Of a DNA stretch of 64,000 nt, positions 33,316 to 42,464 are shown in pieces. The DNA comes from an uncultured Porphyromonadaceae bacterium. Lineage in GTDB: Bacteria > Bacteroidota > Bacteroidia > Bacteroidales > Muribaculaceae. Both the position numbers and the translations under genes were made by a program. The notes beneath the pieces are model-generated. The model saw nothing but the letters and a program-made list of their open reading frames with translations, was not told the origin of the DNA and did not search any database. Every line of letters starts with the position of its first letter. Within the stretch, counting starts at the first letter, position 1. The stretch lies in the NCBI GenBank assembly GCA_946553045.1, contig CAMNRO010000004.1, positions 1 through 64,000 on the forward strand, in the 5' to 3' direction.

Positions 33316-35745
33316 ATGGTAACCAAAATCACATCTTTAGCACTTGCCTTGGCGCTTGGTGCTTCGTCGGCTCTGGCCTCCGACATCGAACTTTTCAACT
33401 ATGCCGAACCCGACGGCAATTCGGGACTGCGCCTGGCCTGGCGCGCCGACAGTTCCTCGCAGTGGGAGCCTCTCGGCTATGACTTCGTAAAAAGCGACTT
33501 CGGTCCATGGGGCTCTTTCAAGAAAATGTATGCTCCTCGCTTGTTTGTAAACGGCGCCGACGGCCGCTGGACTGCCGTATGGCAGGCTTCGCCCAAGGGC
33601 GACGTCACAGCCCTTGCCAGCACCGCCGATTTCGCTTCGTGGACTCCCCAACAATACTTCGCCTCGCCTGTCGACCTGCCCCGCGACATGTATCCGGCCA
33701 ACGCTCTCACGCCCGACAGCGCTACAATCGACGGCAAACGATATGGCGGCTACGTGCAGAAAGCTCCGGCCGAGCTGATCGGTAAGCTGAAGAAATTCGT
33801 GGAACACCGCCACTCGCTCGACAAGCTCTACAGCGAACGCGCTGCCGACGACGGCAAGCGTTTCGAAGGTCTCCGCGAAGTGAATGTGACCGTAAAGGCT
33901 GCCGACGCACCCGCAAAACCCATCTCCGACATGCTTGTGGGCATTTTCTTCGAAGACATCAACTACGGTGCCGACGGCGGTCTCTACGCCGAACTCGTGC
34001 AGAACCGCGACTTCGAATACAAGCCTTCCGACCGCACCGGCGACCAGAAATGGAACGCAACCCGTGCATGGAGCACCGAGGGCGACGGCAAAATGACCAT
34101 TCTCACCGAAAATCCCGTACACCCCAACAATCTCCACTACGCCCACATCACCGCCGACGGAGCTTTCACCGTCGCCAACGAAGGCTACGACTCCATTGCC
34201 GTCAAAAAAGGCGAAAGCTACCGGTTCTCCCTTATGGCTTCGGCCGAAAAGCCCTGCAAAGTGCGCGTGAGCCTCAAAGATAAAACCGGCAAATCGCTTG
34301 CAACCAAGACAATCAACATCAAAGGCAACTCCTGGACCACATATAAGGCCGTGCTGAAGCCTTCGGCATCGTGCTCCGACGCCTCGCTGGCGCTGCACTT
34401 CGAGAAGGGAGCCGAAGCCGACATCGATATGGTGTCGCTCTTCCCCGCCAAGACATTCCTCGGACGCGAGAACGGTCTCCGCGCCGACCTCGCACAGAAA
34501 CTTGCAGACATCAAGCCCCGCTTCGTGCGCTTCCCCGGCGGCTGCGTTGCCCACGGCGACGGTATCGACAATATCTACGACTGGAAAGGCTCCATCGGCC
34601 CTCTGGAGGCCCGCAAGCCTCTGCGCAACCTCTGGGGCTACCACCAGACCCGCGGTCTCGGCTATCATGAATATTTCCTCTTCTGCGAAGACATAGGCGC
34701 CGAACCCCTGCCCGTGCTTGCCGCCGGCGTGCCCTGCCAGAACTCGGGCCAGGCCCACAGCCACTCTACATGCGCCATCGACACCTACGGCCAGCAGAAC
34801 GGCATTGCGATGGAAGATATGCCCGCATATATCCAGGACGTGCTCGACCTCATCGAGTATGCCAACGGCCCGGCCGACTCCAAATGGGGAGCTCTCCGCG
34901 CCGCCGCAGGCCACCCCGAGCCTTTCAACATGAAGTATATCGGCATCGGCAACGAAGACATGATTACCGAGGTGTTCGTGCCCCGATTCAAGATGATTTA
35001 CGACGCCGTGCGCGCCGCACACCCCGAAATCACCGTGATAGGCACCGTCGGCCCCTTCTATGAGGGCACCGACTACGAGCGCGGCTGGCAGCTTGCCCGC
35101 GAACTTGAAGTGCCGATGGTCGACGAGCACTACTACGTAGCGCCGGGATGGCTCATCTACAACCGCGACTTCTACGACAGCTATCCCCGCGGCGGAACCA
35201 AGGTCTACCTCGGCGAATATGCCTCGCATCTGCCCGGACGCCCCAACAATGTCGAGACAGCCCTCTCCGACGCCCTCTACCTCACCGATGTGGAGCGCAA
35301 CGGCGACGTCGTGGCCATGACATCGTATGCTCCTCTCCTTGCCAAGAACGGCCACACACAGTGGCGCCCCGACATGATATATTTCGACAACACCGACGTA
35401 TATCCCACTCCCGAATACTACGTGCAGCGCCTCTACGGCAACAACAGCGGCGACAGCTACATTCCCACCGAGCTCGCCATCGACTCGACCGACCCCAAGG
35501 TCAAGGCCCGCATCGGTGTCAGTGTCGTGGCCGACAAGGCCGGACGCCGCTATGTGAAGCTCGTCAACATGCTTCCCGTGCCCGTCAAGGCCAATCTTGC
35601 CGACCTCGGCATCAAGGGAGCAAAGGTGCGCGCCGAACAGCTCACCGGCGACCCCGCCGACGAATCGGCCAAATCCGCCGCCACGAGCATCTCACTCCCT
35701 GAGGCCACACTGCCTCCCTACTCATTCACAGTCTTCAGCTACTGA
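33316..35745 (+). CDS. GH51 alpha-L-arabinofuranosidase with N-terminal extra domain, exported
   Basis: 809 residues with a signal peptide (about 1-22). An N-terminal stretch (about 23-145) reads like one or two blades of a GH43-type propeller (KKMYAPRLFVNGADGRW, then ALASTADFASWTPQQYF). A carbohydrate-binding-like beta domain (about 240-370) follows, then the GH51 catalytic barrel with RFPGGCVAHGDG, acid/base Glu in YIGIGNED, nucleophile Glu in VYLGEYAS, and a C-terminal beta domain. It releases terminal arabinofuranose from plant arabinan or arabinoxylan. The usual GNEN/GNEM after the acid/base is GNED here. Confidence 0.92.
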   Translation: MVTKITSLALALALGASSALASDIELFNYAEPDGNSGLRLAWRADSSSQWEPLGYDFVKSDFGPWGSFKKMYAPRLFVNGADGRWTAVWQASPKGDVTALASTADFASWTPQQYFASPVDLPRDMYPANALTPDSATIDGKRYGGYVQKAPAELIGKLKKFVEHRHSLDKLYSERAADDGKRFEGLREVNVTVKAADAPAKPISDMLVGIFFEDINYGADGGLYAELVQNRDFEYKPSDRTGDQKWNATRAWSTEGDGKMTILTENPVHPNNLHYAHITADGAFTVANEGYDSIAVKKGESYRFSLMASAEKPCKVRVSLKDKTGKSLATKTINIKGNSWTTYKAVLKPSASCSDASLALHFEKGAEADIDMVSLFPAKTFLGRENGLRADLAQKLADIKPRFVRFPGGCVAHGDGIDNIYDWKGSIGPLEARKPLRNLWGYHQTRGLGYHEYFLFCEDIGAEPLPVLAAGVPCQNSGQAHSHSTCAIDTYGQQNGIAMEDMPAYIQDVLDLIEYANGPADSKWGALRAAAGHPEPFNMKYIGIGNEDMITEVFVPRFKMIYDAVRAAHPEITVIGTVGPFYEGTDYERGWQLARELEVPMVDEHYYVAPGWLIYNRDFYDSYPRGGTKVYLGEYASHLPGRPNNVETALSDALYLTDVERNGDVVAMTSYAPLLAKNGHTQWRPDMIYFDNTDVYPTPEYYVQRLYGNNSGDSYIPTELAIDSTDPKVKARIGVSVVADKAGRRYVKLVNMLPVPVKANLADLGIKGAKVRAEQLTGDPADESAKSAATSISLPEATLPPYSFTVFSY

Positions 35746-35762
35746 TTTGTCAGATAAGACCG

Positions 35763-35797
35763 ATAAGACCAGCCGAGCACGGCTGGTCTTATTTTAT
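35763..35797 (+). terminator. Intrinsic terminator after GH51
   Basis: A perfect 13-bp stem (35763-35775 with 35780-35792), a 4-base loop, followed by a T-rich stretch. It can also act for transcripts from the right because the left flank is A-poor but not blocked. Confidence 0.85.
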
Positions 35798-35838
35798 GCC
35801 CCAAAATAAATCGGGCGATTCTGCGTTATAATATAGCA

Positions 35839-37251
35839 ATGAAGACAATTATCACTTTCCTCGCCATAATAGCGGTTTCGCTCGGACTGGCCTCGTGCAT
35901 CGAGGACGGCTTCTCGACATCGCCCTCGGACCAGCCGGTATTCTCGACCGACACCCTTCATATGGGCGTCATTTTTACCGAAGAGCCGTCGCCGACAAGC
36001 CGTTTTAAGGTCTACAACCCGCACACAAAATCGCTGTCGGTCAGCGACATTCGCTTGTCAGGCGAAAACGCGCGCTATTTCCGTGTGAATGTCGACGGCA
36101 TAAGCGGCTCAAGCTTCGCCGATGTCGAGATACGCTCCAAAGACTCGATTTTTGTGTTTGTCGAGGCCACACTCCCCGAAGTCAGCGCCAATGTGCCCAC
36201 CGCCATCGAGGCCAAACTCGATTTCACGACCAACGGCGTTGTCAGCAGCGTCGTGCTCCGCGCCGACGGCCAGAATGTGCGCCGCCTCAACGCCGCCTCA
36301 ATCGAGACTGACACCAGGCTGGACGCCTCGCTGCCCTACCAGATATTCGACTCTCTCGTTGTCGCCCCCGGCACCACGCTCACCATCGCGCCGGGCACCA
36401 CACTCTGCTTCCACGACAAGGCCGAGCTTATCGTGCGCGGTTCGCTCCACGCCGAAGGCACCGCAGAACAGCCGGTTGTAATGACGGGCGACCGCACGGG
36501 CAATGTTGTCGGCGACATATCGTTCGACATCATGTCGCGCCAGTGGAGCGGTGTCTATTTCGCCCCCTCTTCCACCGGGAACAAGCTGTCGCACACCGAC
36601 ATACGCAACACATGGCATGGCGTCGCCGTCGAAGGCGACGGAGAGACGGAATCACCGGCCCTCACCATGCTCAACTGCCGCCTCCACAACTCCGCCGGCC
36701 TTGTGCTCGAAGCCGTCCACAGCGCTGTCGAGGCCACCGGCTGCGAATTTGCCGAGGGAGGCGCCGGCCTCGTATATCTGCATGGCGGACGCCACAGCTT
36801 CAATCACTGCACCTTTGCAAACAACTATCTTTTCGCGGCAATATCGGGCCCGGCTCTCGGCTTCGGCCACCTCGGCACCGACCCTAAAACAGGCCTCGAC
36901 GACGGCAGCGGACTCCCCTACCTCGCAGCCACAGTGACCAACAGCATAATCTACGGTCTCGGCGCCGACCTCTCTCACGGCGACCTCACCGGCACCGATG
37001 TGCGCCTGCACCGATGCCTCATCAGAAGCGAAGGGTCTGACGACGATAATTTCACCGAGTGCCTCTGGGATTCCGACCCGCTCTACCACACCGTGCGCGC
37101 CGACTATTTCTTCGACTATCGCCTCAAGCCCGAGTCGCCCGCAATAGGCGCCGCTGACCCGGCATTCGCCGCTCCGGCCGATGCATATGGCCTGGCACGC
37201 GGAGCCGCGCCCGACCTCGGCGCATACGTCTTCACCGAGCCTCAGGAGTAG
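35839..37251 (+). CDS. Lipoprotein with right-handed beta-helix
   Basis: 470 residues with a lipoprotein signal (lipobox LASC, Cys19). An N-terminal Ig-like part (about 30-150, DTLHMGVIFTEEPSPTSRFKVYN) is followed by a parallel beta-helix (about 165-440) with ladder-like turns such as LIVRGSLHAEGTAEQPVVM and LTMLNCRLHNSAGLVLE. The end SPAIGAADPAF and APDLGAYVF is the usual closing of right-handed beta-helix surface proteins in Bacteroidota. It may bind or cut polysaccharide; no catalytic residues can be assigned. It is not coupled to the GH51 gene because a terminator lies between. Confidence 0.85.
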   Translation: MKTIITFLAIIAVSLGLASCIEDGFSTSPSDQPVFSTDTLHMGVIFTEEPSPTSRFKVYNPHTKSLSVSDIRLSGENARYFRVNVDGISGSSFADVEIRSKDSIFVFVEATLPEVSANVPTAIEAKLDFTTNGVVSSVVLRADGQNVRRLNAASIETDTRLDASLPYQIFDSLVVAPGTTLTIAPGTTLCFHDKAELIVRGSLHAEGTAEQPVVMTGDRTGNVVGDISFDIMSRQWSGVYFAPSSTGNKLSHTDIRNTWHGVAVEGDGETESPALTMLNCRLHNSAGLVLEAVHSAVEATGCEFAEGGAGLVYLHGGRHSFNHCTFANNYLFAAISGPALGFGHLGTDPKTGLDDGSGLPYLAATVTNSIIYGLGADLSHGDLTGTDVRLHRCLIRSEGSDDDNFTECLWDSDPLYHTVRADYFFDYRLKPESPAIGAADPAFAAPADAYGLARGAAPDLGAYVFTEPQE

Positions 37252-37277
37252 TCAAAAGGTATAATTAACTGGAGTAA

Positions 37278-37304
37278 AGAGCGCCACAAGCGCTCTCTTG
37301 TTGT
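37278..37304 (+). terminator. Weak hairpin after the beta-helix gene
   Basis: A 6-bp stem (37278-37283 with 37291-37296) followed by a T-rich but interrupted tail. It may be a weak terminator. Confidence 0.4.
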
Positions 37305-37331
37305 TCCTAATGGCCGTTGGCACTATCTTTG
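37301..37331 (+). promoter_or_regulatory. Promoter of the PCMD protein gene
   Basis: TTG (37301-37303), 20 bases, TATCTTTG (37324-37331). The leader to the ATG at 37393 is about 57 bases. Confidence 0.65.
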
Positions 37332-37392
37332 CCGTCTGAACAGCAAGCACGGCATGTGTGTTTTTATATCATACACATGCATCCAGTATCTT

Positions 37393-38349
37393 ATGAAACA
37401 ATTCATCGCACCGGCAATAGCCCTATTATTGACATTCGGAGTCAACGCCCAGAAAACCGAGGCCATTCCTTTCGGTGACTTCAACAACTGGGTGACACGA
37501 AATATAAAAGAATCGCACGTCATCGGCGGCAACATCAAGAAAGTATATGCCGTCGGCCCCACCGAAACCATAGACGGCGACGAGCCTTATACTAATAAGG
37601 GGGGCTCGCCGTGGGCGTCGTCGAATGTCATGGCAAAGGTTATGGGCATCACCAAGACCAGCAACGCCGTATATCCCGACCAGCGCTCGGCCGGAAACAA
37701 ATGCGCGAAGCTATGCACTCAGATGGAAAACTGCAAGGCCATCGGAATCATCAACATAGATGTGATGGTGGCAGGCACGCTCTTTCTCGGCCAGATGTTC
37801 GAGCCTATTAAATCGACCTCCGACCCCTATTCGAAGATGGAAATGGGCATACCATTTACAAAACGACCCAAGGCGCTGTGCTACGACTATCGTCTGACCA
37901 TACCGGCCGGAGGGGGAATAGTATATTCGAGCGGTTTCGGCAAAAAGAAGAATTATCCTGGCACCGACAAGGCCGAGGTTTTCATAATCCTGCAGAGGCG
38001 GTGGGAAGACGCGGAGGGCAATCTCTACGCCAAGCGCGTCGGCACAGGCCGCGAACTCCTCGGCCAGACAACTCAGGGCTGGAAGAACGGACATCGCCTC
38101 AACGTGAACTACGGCGACATTTCTAAGAAAGCATTCTTCAGGCCTTATATGGGTCTTATCAGCACCGAAAACAGCTACTATGCCCGCAACTCCAAGGGCA
38201 AGATGGTGCCGGTGCACGAAGTGGGCTGGGACGATGCCACTGCCACCCCCACCCACCTCATAGTGATGTTCTCCTCCGGCAGCGGCAAACCCTACACCGG
38301 CACCCCCGGCATGACCCTCTGGATCGACAACGTCGCCCTGGCGTATTAG
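37393..38349 (+). CDS. Exported PCMD-domain protein (putative carbohydrate-binding)
   Basis: 318 residues from the ATG at 37393, which gives the signal peptide KQFIAPAIALLLTFGVNAQ. The mature part matches the PCMD domain found in surface proteins of Bacteroidetes polysaccharide loci: FGDFNNWVTRN, GTLFLGQMFEPIKS, MGIPFTKRPKALCYDYRL, and the closing TGTPGMTLWIDNVALAY. The family has a jelly-roll fold and is presumed to bind glycans. No SusCD pair is adjacent. The TAG stop (38347-38349) belongs to the following repeat element. Confidence 0.8.
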   Translation: MKQFIAPAIALLLTFGVNAQKTEAIPFGDFNNWVTRNIKESHVIGGNIKKVYAVGPTETIDGDEPYTNKGGSPWASSNVMAKVMGITKTSNAVYPDQRSAGNKCAKLCTQMENCKAIGIINIDVMVAGTLFLGQMFEPIKSTSDPYSKMEMGIPFTKRPKALCYDYRLTIPAGGGIVYSSGFGKKKNYPGTDKAEVFIILQRRWEDAEGNLYAKRVGTGRELLGQTTQGWKNGHRLNVNYGDISKKAFFRPYMGLISTENSYYARNSKGKMVPVHEVGWDDATATPTHLIVMFSSGSGKPYTGTPGMTLWIDNVALAY

Positions 38350-38526
38350 GCGATTAGGAGGCTAGGAGGTTAGGAAGGTAGGAAGGTAGGAGGTTAGGAA
38401 GGTAGGTAGCTAAGACATTAAGGTCCTTAAAATCATTAAAGACCTTAAGGACCTTTCCGAATTTCCTACCCCTTCCTACTCTCCTAATCTCCTAATCTCC
38501 TACCTTCCTAACTTCCTACCCTCCTA
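38347..38526. repeat. Long 8-base-period inverted element with 9-base-period core
   Basis: It lies between convergent genes. The left arm (38347-38412) has about eight octamers such as TAGGAGGT, TAGGAAGG; the right arm (38463-38526) is the inverse. The core (38420-38455, 36 bases) starts and ends with AAGGTCCTTAA and its inverse. It has the same length and outer sequence as the core at 30580. Both flanking genes end in a TAG belonging to the arms. Confidence 0.85.
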
Positions 38527-39300
38527 GCTTCCCAGATTTCTGCGGACGGCGGCGAGGTAGGCGGTCATGGCGGCGGAGTCGCGGGAGGCCACGATGTGGC
38601 GGAGTTCGGCGAGGGAGGCGCAGATGCGGTCGAGCTGGGCCACGGAGTCGGGGTTGAAGAGGATTTCCGACAGCAGATAGTCGTCTTCGCTCATCAGGCC
38701 GCGGGCTATCGCCATGTGGCGCTTGAAAGTGGTGCCGGGAGCCGGCTGGTGCTTCATGGCGGCACCGAATACAAGGCTCGACGCAAACGGCACAGACAAC
38801 GAATATGCTATCGTCTCGTCGTGTCCGCTGAAGGTATAGTGCTCTATATGAAGGCCGAGCGAGGCATAGAGCTTTTCGAAAAAGGCGATTCCGGCAGGGT
38901 CGCCTTCGCTTATGATTATGGCGTTTTCGTCGGCAAGATTAGAAAGAGAGGCGAAGGTGGGGCCGAACATCGGGTGTGTCGACACATATGGATGCCCCGC
39001 CTCGGCATAAAACTCAGGCAAACCGCGCTTTACCGACGCAATATCGCTCAGAACAGTCTCCGGGCCGATATAGGGCAGCACCTGGCGGAAAGCGTCGAGA
39101 GTATATTTGACCGTGGCGGCGTTGAGCACCATATCGGGCGCAAAATCGGCCACCTCGCCGAGCGAGGCGAATCGGCGCACATTGTAGGTGAAACGCAGGC
39201 GCGCCGGGTCGCTGTCGTAGACGGCGACATCGTGGTCGAACGACAGCAAATCGCAGAAAAAGGAGCCCATCTTGCCTGCTCCGAGAATCAGAATCTTCAT
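38524..39300 (-). CDS. tyrA: Prephenate dehydrogenase
   Basis: 258 residues with an N-terminal NAD-binding motif (ILGAGKMGSFF) and the TyrA core: VLSDIASVKRGLPEF, YVSTHPMFGPTFASL, and GHDETIAYSLSVPFASSL. It converts prephenate to 4-hydroxyphenylpyruvate on the way to tyrosine. It is the last gene of the four-gene Phe/Tyr operon and overlaps the DAHP synthase stop by ATGA (39297-39300). Its TAG stop lies in the convergent repeat element. Confidence 0.93.
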   Translation of the reverse strand: MKILILGAGKMGSFFCDLLSFDHDVAVYDSDPARLRFTYNVRRFASLGEVADFAPDMVLNAATVKYTLDAFRQVLPYIGPETVLSDIASVKRGLPEFYAEAGHPYVSTHPMFGPTFASLSNLADENAIIISEGDPAGIAFFEKLYASLGLHIEHYTFSGHDETIAYSLSVPFASSLVFGAAMKHQPAPGTTFKRHMAIARGLMSEDDYLLSEILFNPDSVAQLDRICASLAELRHIVASRDSAAMTAYLAAVRRNLGS

Positions 39301-40370
39301 TGCAGTTCAAGCTGTTGGCGCACAGACTCCTCGTGAATGGAGGCGAGTACGTTTTTAATGAAATCGGCATTGAGGTCGAGCTGCACGGCAGCGTCCACCC
39401 GCTTCTGCATGAGATCGTTGTATCGTCCGGGCTGCAGCACGGGCATGTTGTGCTCTTTCTTGTAGCGGCCGATGTCGCGCGCCACACGCATGCGCTTGGC
39501 AAGAAGTTCGAGCAAATCGTCGTCGAGACGGTCGATCTGCTTGCGGAGCAGGCCGAGGCTCTCTGTTGAGCTTGCTTCCGACGGAATGACGAGCGTTTCG
39601 AGTATATATGCCAGTACATCGGGCGTAATCTGCTGCGCGCTGTCGCTGAGAGCGCTGTCGGGGTGACAGTGGCATTCGACGATGAGACCGTCGAAATTCA
39701 TGTCGAGGGCCTGCTGCGAGAGCGAAGCGATGAGTTCGCGCTTGCCGCCGATATGGCTGGGGTCGCAGATAATAGGCAGTTCTGGGATACGGCGATGCAA
39801 CTCTATGGGAATGCGCCATTTCGGCGGATTGCGGTATATATGCTTGCCGTAGGCGCTGAAGCCGCGGTGGATTGCGCCGATACGGCGTATTCCGGCACCG
39901 TTGATACGCTCCATGGCTCCTATCCACAGCTCAAGGTCGGGGTTGACGGGATTTTTGACGAGCACGGCAAGCGAGTCGCGGCGCTCCTGCGGCAGGGCGG
40001 CGAGGACATCGGCAATTTCCTGGACGGCAAAGGGGTTGGCCGATGTGCGGGCACCTATCCACAGCACATCGACACCGGCGTCGAGTGCCTCGCGGGTATG
40101 GCGCTCGTTGGCTACCTCGGTGGCAATGAGCATGCCGGTCTCAGCTTTCACTTTGGCAAGCCAACTGAGGGCCGGCGAACCGATACCTTCGAATCCTCCC
40201 GGCTTGGTGCGCGGTTTCCACACACCTGCGCGGAAAATTTTAACACCGGCGGCTGCAAGGGCGCGGGCCGCCTCGAGTACCTGCGCCTCGCTTTCGGCGC
40301 TGCATGGGCCGGCAAGCACCAGTGGCCGGCGCGACATTATATCGTCTGAAAATAATCTGTTCAATTCCAT
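39297..40370 (-). CDS. Bifunctional DAHP synthase / chorismate mutase
   Basis: 357 residues. The N-terminal type I DAHP synthase domain (about 1-255) has LAGPCSAES, GVWKPRTKPGGFEGIG and IICDPSHIGGKREL. The C-terminal AroQ-type chorismate mutase (about 270-357) has LLRKQIDRLDDDLLELLAKRM and YKKEHNMPVLQPGRY. This fusion is typical of Bacteroidetes. It makes both the first step of the shikimate pathway and the branch to prephenate, which suits a joint Phe/Tyr operon. A repeat element lies just upstream of its ATG. Confidence 0.95.
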   Translation of the reverse strand: MELNRLFSDDIMSRRPLVLAGPCSAESEAQVLEAARALAAAGVKIFRAGVWKPRTKPGGFEGIGSPALSWLAKVKAETGMLIATEVANERHTREALDAGVDVLWIGARTSANPFAVQEIADVLAALPQERRDSLAVLVKNPVNPDLELWIGAMERINGAGIRRIGAIHRGFSAYGKHIYRNPPKWRIPIELHRRIPELPIICDPSHIGGKRELIASLSQQALDMNFDGLIVECHCHPDSALSDSAQQITPDVLAYILETLVIPSEASSTESLGLLRKQIDRLDDDLLELLAKRMRVARDIGRYKKEHNMPVLQPGRYNDLMQKRVDAAVQLDLNADFIKNVLASIHEESVRQQLELQ

Positions 40371-40377
40371 TGGTTGG

Positions 40378-40460
40378 GAGGTTAAGGTCTTTAAGGAGGT
40401 TAATGAAGCTAAGGAGGTTAGGGTCTTAAGAACTCGCCCCTCGTTCCTCGCCCCTCGCTC
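40378..40460. repeat. 9- and 7-base-period element entering the aminotransferase 3' end
   Basis: The left part (40378-40432) repeats 9-base words such as AAGGTCTTT, AAGGAGGTT. The right part (40433-40460) repeats 7-base words such as GCGAGGG, GCGAGGA on the minus strand and is inside the coding sequence. The TAA stop of the aminotransferase gene (40420-40418) is part of a 9-base word. Confidence 0.75.
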
Positions 40461-41617
40461 CTCTCAAGAGCGGCCTCGAGCACGGGCTGCGGGGCGCAGA
40501 GCGAGATGCGGATATAGCGCTCGCCGGCTTTGCCGAAGATGAATCCGGGGGTGATGAAGACGCGCTTTTCGGCCAGAATACGGTCGGCGAAGGCCTCGGC
40601 GCTTTCCTCGCTGTCGGGGATACGACCCCAGAGGAAAAGGCCCTGCTGTCCGGGGCGGCAACGGCAGCCGAGGGCATCCATAATGCGGCCGCAGAAGGCC
40701 TGGCGGGCGGCATATTCGGCATTAAGACTCTCATACCAGCTGTCGGGAGCCCCGAGAGCGGCTACTGCGCCCTCCATGATGGCGCGGGGCTGCCCCGAGT
40801 CGATGTTGCTCTTCACGCGGAGTACCCAGTCGACAAACTGCGGCCTGGCAACAAGCATGCCGACACGCCAGCCGGCCATGTTGAGACACTTGCTGAGCGA
40901 ATTCATCTCTATAGCAACATCTTCGGCGCCCGGAACATTGAAAATGCTAAGCGGACGGTCGTTGAGAATCATGCTGTAGGGGTTGTCGTTGACAATGACA
41001 ATGCCGTGACGGCGTCCGAAATCCACCAGACGCTCGAACAGGCCGAGCGAGGCCGGCGTGCCGGTAGGCATATGCGGATAGTTGACCCACATCAGCTTTA
41101 TACGCTCAAGGGGCAGACGCTCGAGGGCCTCGAAATCTGGCTCCCAGCCGTTTTCCTCGCTCAGAGTGTAGGGGAAAACCTCAGCGAGAGCTATCCGCGA
41201 AGCCGAGGTGTAGGTGGGATAGCCGGGGTCGGGCACAAGCACGCCGTCGCCGGGATTGAGGAAGGCAAGCGCAATGTTCAGGACGCCCTCCTTGGAGCCT
41301 ATCAGAGGCAGCACCGAGCGGTCGGGGTCGATTCCGGCCACACCGTAGCGGCGCTCATACCAGCCGGCGAAGGCGCGACGCAGTTCAGGCAGGCCTACCG
41401 TCATCTGATAGCCGTGCGTATCGGTGCGCTCCAGGCACTCTACGGCCGCCTCAACAGCCTGCGGCGGAGGCGGCAGGTCGGGCCCTCCGATTCCGAGCGA
41501 GATAATATCGATGCCCTCGGAGCGCAGACGGGCTATCTCCTTGAGCTTGCGCGAGAAATAGTACTCGCTCACACAGCTGAGCCTGTCGGCCGGCCGTATT
41601 TCCTTATTCTTTGTCAT
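40418..41617 (-). CDS. Class I/II aminotransferase of the Phe/Tyr operon
   Basis: 399 residues from the ATG at 41617; it overlaps the pheA 3' end by 14 bases. Fold-type I PLP features are visible: SLGIGGPDLPPP, SKEGVLNIALAFLNPGDGVLVPDPGYPTY, in segments, NDNPYSMI, and the PLP lysine in MNSLSKCLNMAGWRVG. The place in the operon points to transamination of phenylpyruvate and 4-hydroxyphenylpyruvate. The C-terminal tail RSEGRGTRGEFLRP is encoded by a 7-base-period repeat and has no place in the family. Confidence 0.9.
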   Translation of the reverse strand: MTKNKEIRPADRLSCVSEYYFSRKLKEIARLRSEGIDIISLGIGGPDLPPPPQAVEAAVECLERTDTHGYQMTVGLPELRRAFAGWYERRYGVAGIDPDRSVLPLIGSKEGVLNIALAFLNPGDGVLVPDPGYPTYTSASRIALAEVFPYTLSEENGWEPDFEALERLPLERIKLMWVNYPHMPTGTPASLGLFERLVDFGRRHGIVIVNDNPYSMILNDRPLSIFNVPGAEDVAIEMNSLSKCLNMAGWRVGMLVARPQFVDWVLRVKSNIDSGQPRAIMEGAVAALGAPDSWYESLNAEYAARQAFCGRIMDALGCRCRPGQQGLFLWGRIPDSEESAEAFADRILAEKRVFITPGFIFGKAGERYIRISLCAPQPVLEAALERSEGRGTRGEFLRP

Positions 41618-42461
41618 ATATTGTCGAACGGTATTCACCGAGAATTTTGAAATCATTTATAAGCGGCCTCACAGCCTCGAGCGCCTGCCGGTAGCGCACG
41701 GCATTGTCGAAAGTGAGGTCTACATAGAAGCGGTATTCCCACTCGCGGCCGATGATGGGCGTAGACTGTATCTTGGACAGATTCATGTCGTAGAACGACA
41801 GAATAGCCAGCACCTTCGACAGCGCACCCGCCGAGTGCGGCAGCGTGAACATGAGCGAAGCCTTGTCGGCCGCCAGCTCGCCAGGGCCGAATTCGGCAGC
41901 CAGAAGAGGGTCGGCCAATATAAGAAACCGCGTAAAATTGCGTTTGTTCGTTTCTATGCCCTCGGCGAGTATATCGAGGCCATAGAGCCTTGCGGCATAG
42001 TCGCCGCAGACGGCGGCATGACCCTCGAGACCGTCGGCGGCAATCTCGCGGGCACTGCCGGCTGTGTCGAAGCGCTCCACCATCTTCATGCGCGGGTGGC
42101 GGCGCAGCCACTGCTCGCACTGCATGAGAGCCATGGGGTGGGAATTAACCTCGATTATATCATCGACAGTCTGGCCCGGCAGCGCACACAGCACGTGCGA
42201 TATCCGCTTCTTGTGCTCGCCGATGATACGCAGGTCGCCCGAGCGCAGAAGCTCGTGGTTGCTCAGAATGCTGCCTGCGATGGTATTTTCAATAGCGGCT
42301 ATACCGAGCAGAGACGCATCGTAATGCAACGCCTCGAACAGCTCCGGGAATGTATCGAACTCTACGGTCTCGACATCATAGTCTCCGAAATACTCGCGGG
42401 CGGCGGCATCGTGGAAACAACCAGCAACACCCTGTATGCCTACTCTTATCTTCTTCTCCAT
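41604..42461 (-). CDS. pheA: Prephenate dehydratase
   Basis: 285 residues. The dehydratase domain (about 5-185) shows IQGVAGCFHDAAAREYF, AAIENTIAGSILSNHELL, HPMALMQCEQWL, VERFDTAGSAREI and the catalytic TRF in KRNFTRFLIL. A C-terminal ACT domain (about 205-285) with ESLIR-type LSKIQSTPI binds phenylalanine for feedback control. It makes phenylpyruvate. It is the first structural gene of the operon and lies behind an attenuator with a Phe/Tyr-rich leader peptide. Confidence 0.94.
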   Translation of the reverse strand: MEKKIRVGIQGVAGCFHDAAAREYFGDYDVETVEFDTFPELFEALHYDASLLGIAAIENTIAGSILSNHELLRSGDLRIIGEHKKRISHVLCALPGQTVDDIIEVNSHPMALMQCEQWLRRHPRMKMVERFDTAGSAREIAADGLEGHAAVCGDYAARLYGLDILAEGIETNKRNFTRFLILADPLLAAEFGPGELAADKASLMFTLPHSAGALSKVLAILSFYDMNLSKIQSTPIIGREWEYRFYVDLTFDNAVRYRQALEAVRPLINDFKILGEYRSTIYDKE

Positions 42462-42464
42462 ATT

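Noticed and set aside
33337-35355. Minus-strand open frame of 672 codons opposite the GH51 gene
   Set aside because: It is the antisense shadow of a gene with clear catalytic motifs; the translation is low-complexity and rich in Gly/Val/Ala without any domain.
38347-38526. Possible CRISPR array or telomere-like repeat
   Set aside because: The units are 7-9 bases, degenerate, without spacers, and arranged as inverted arms; no cas genes are present.
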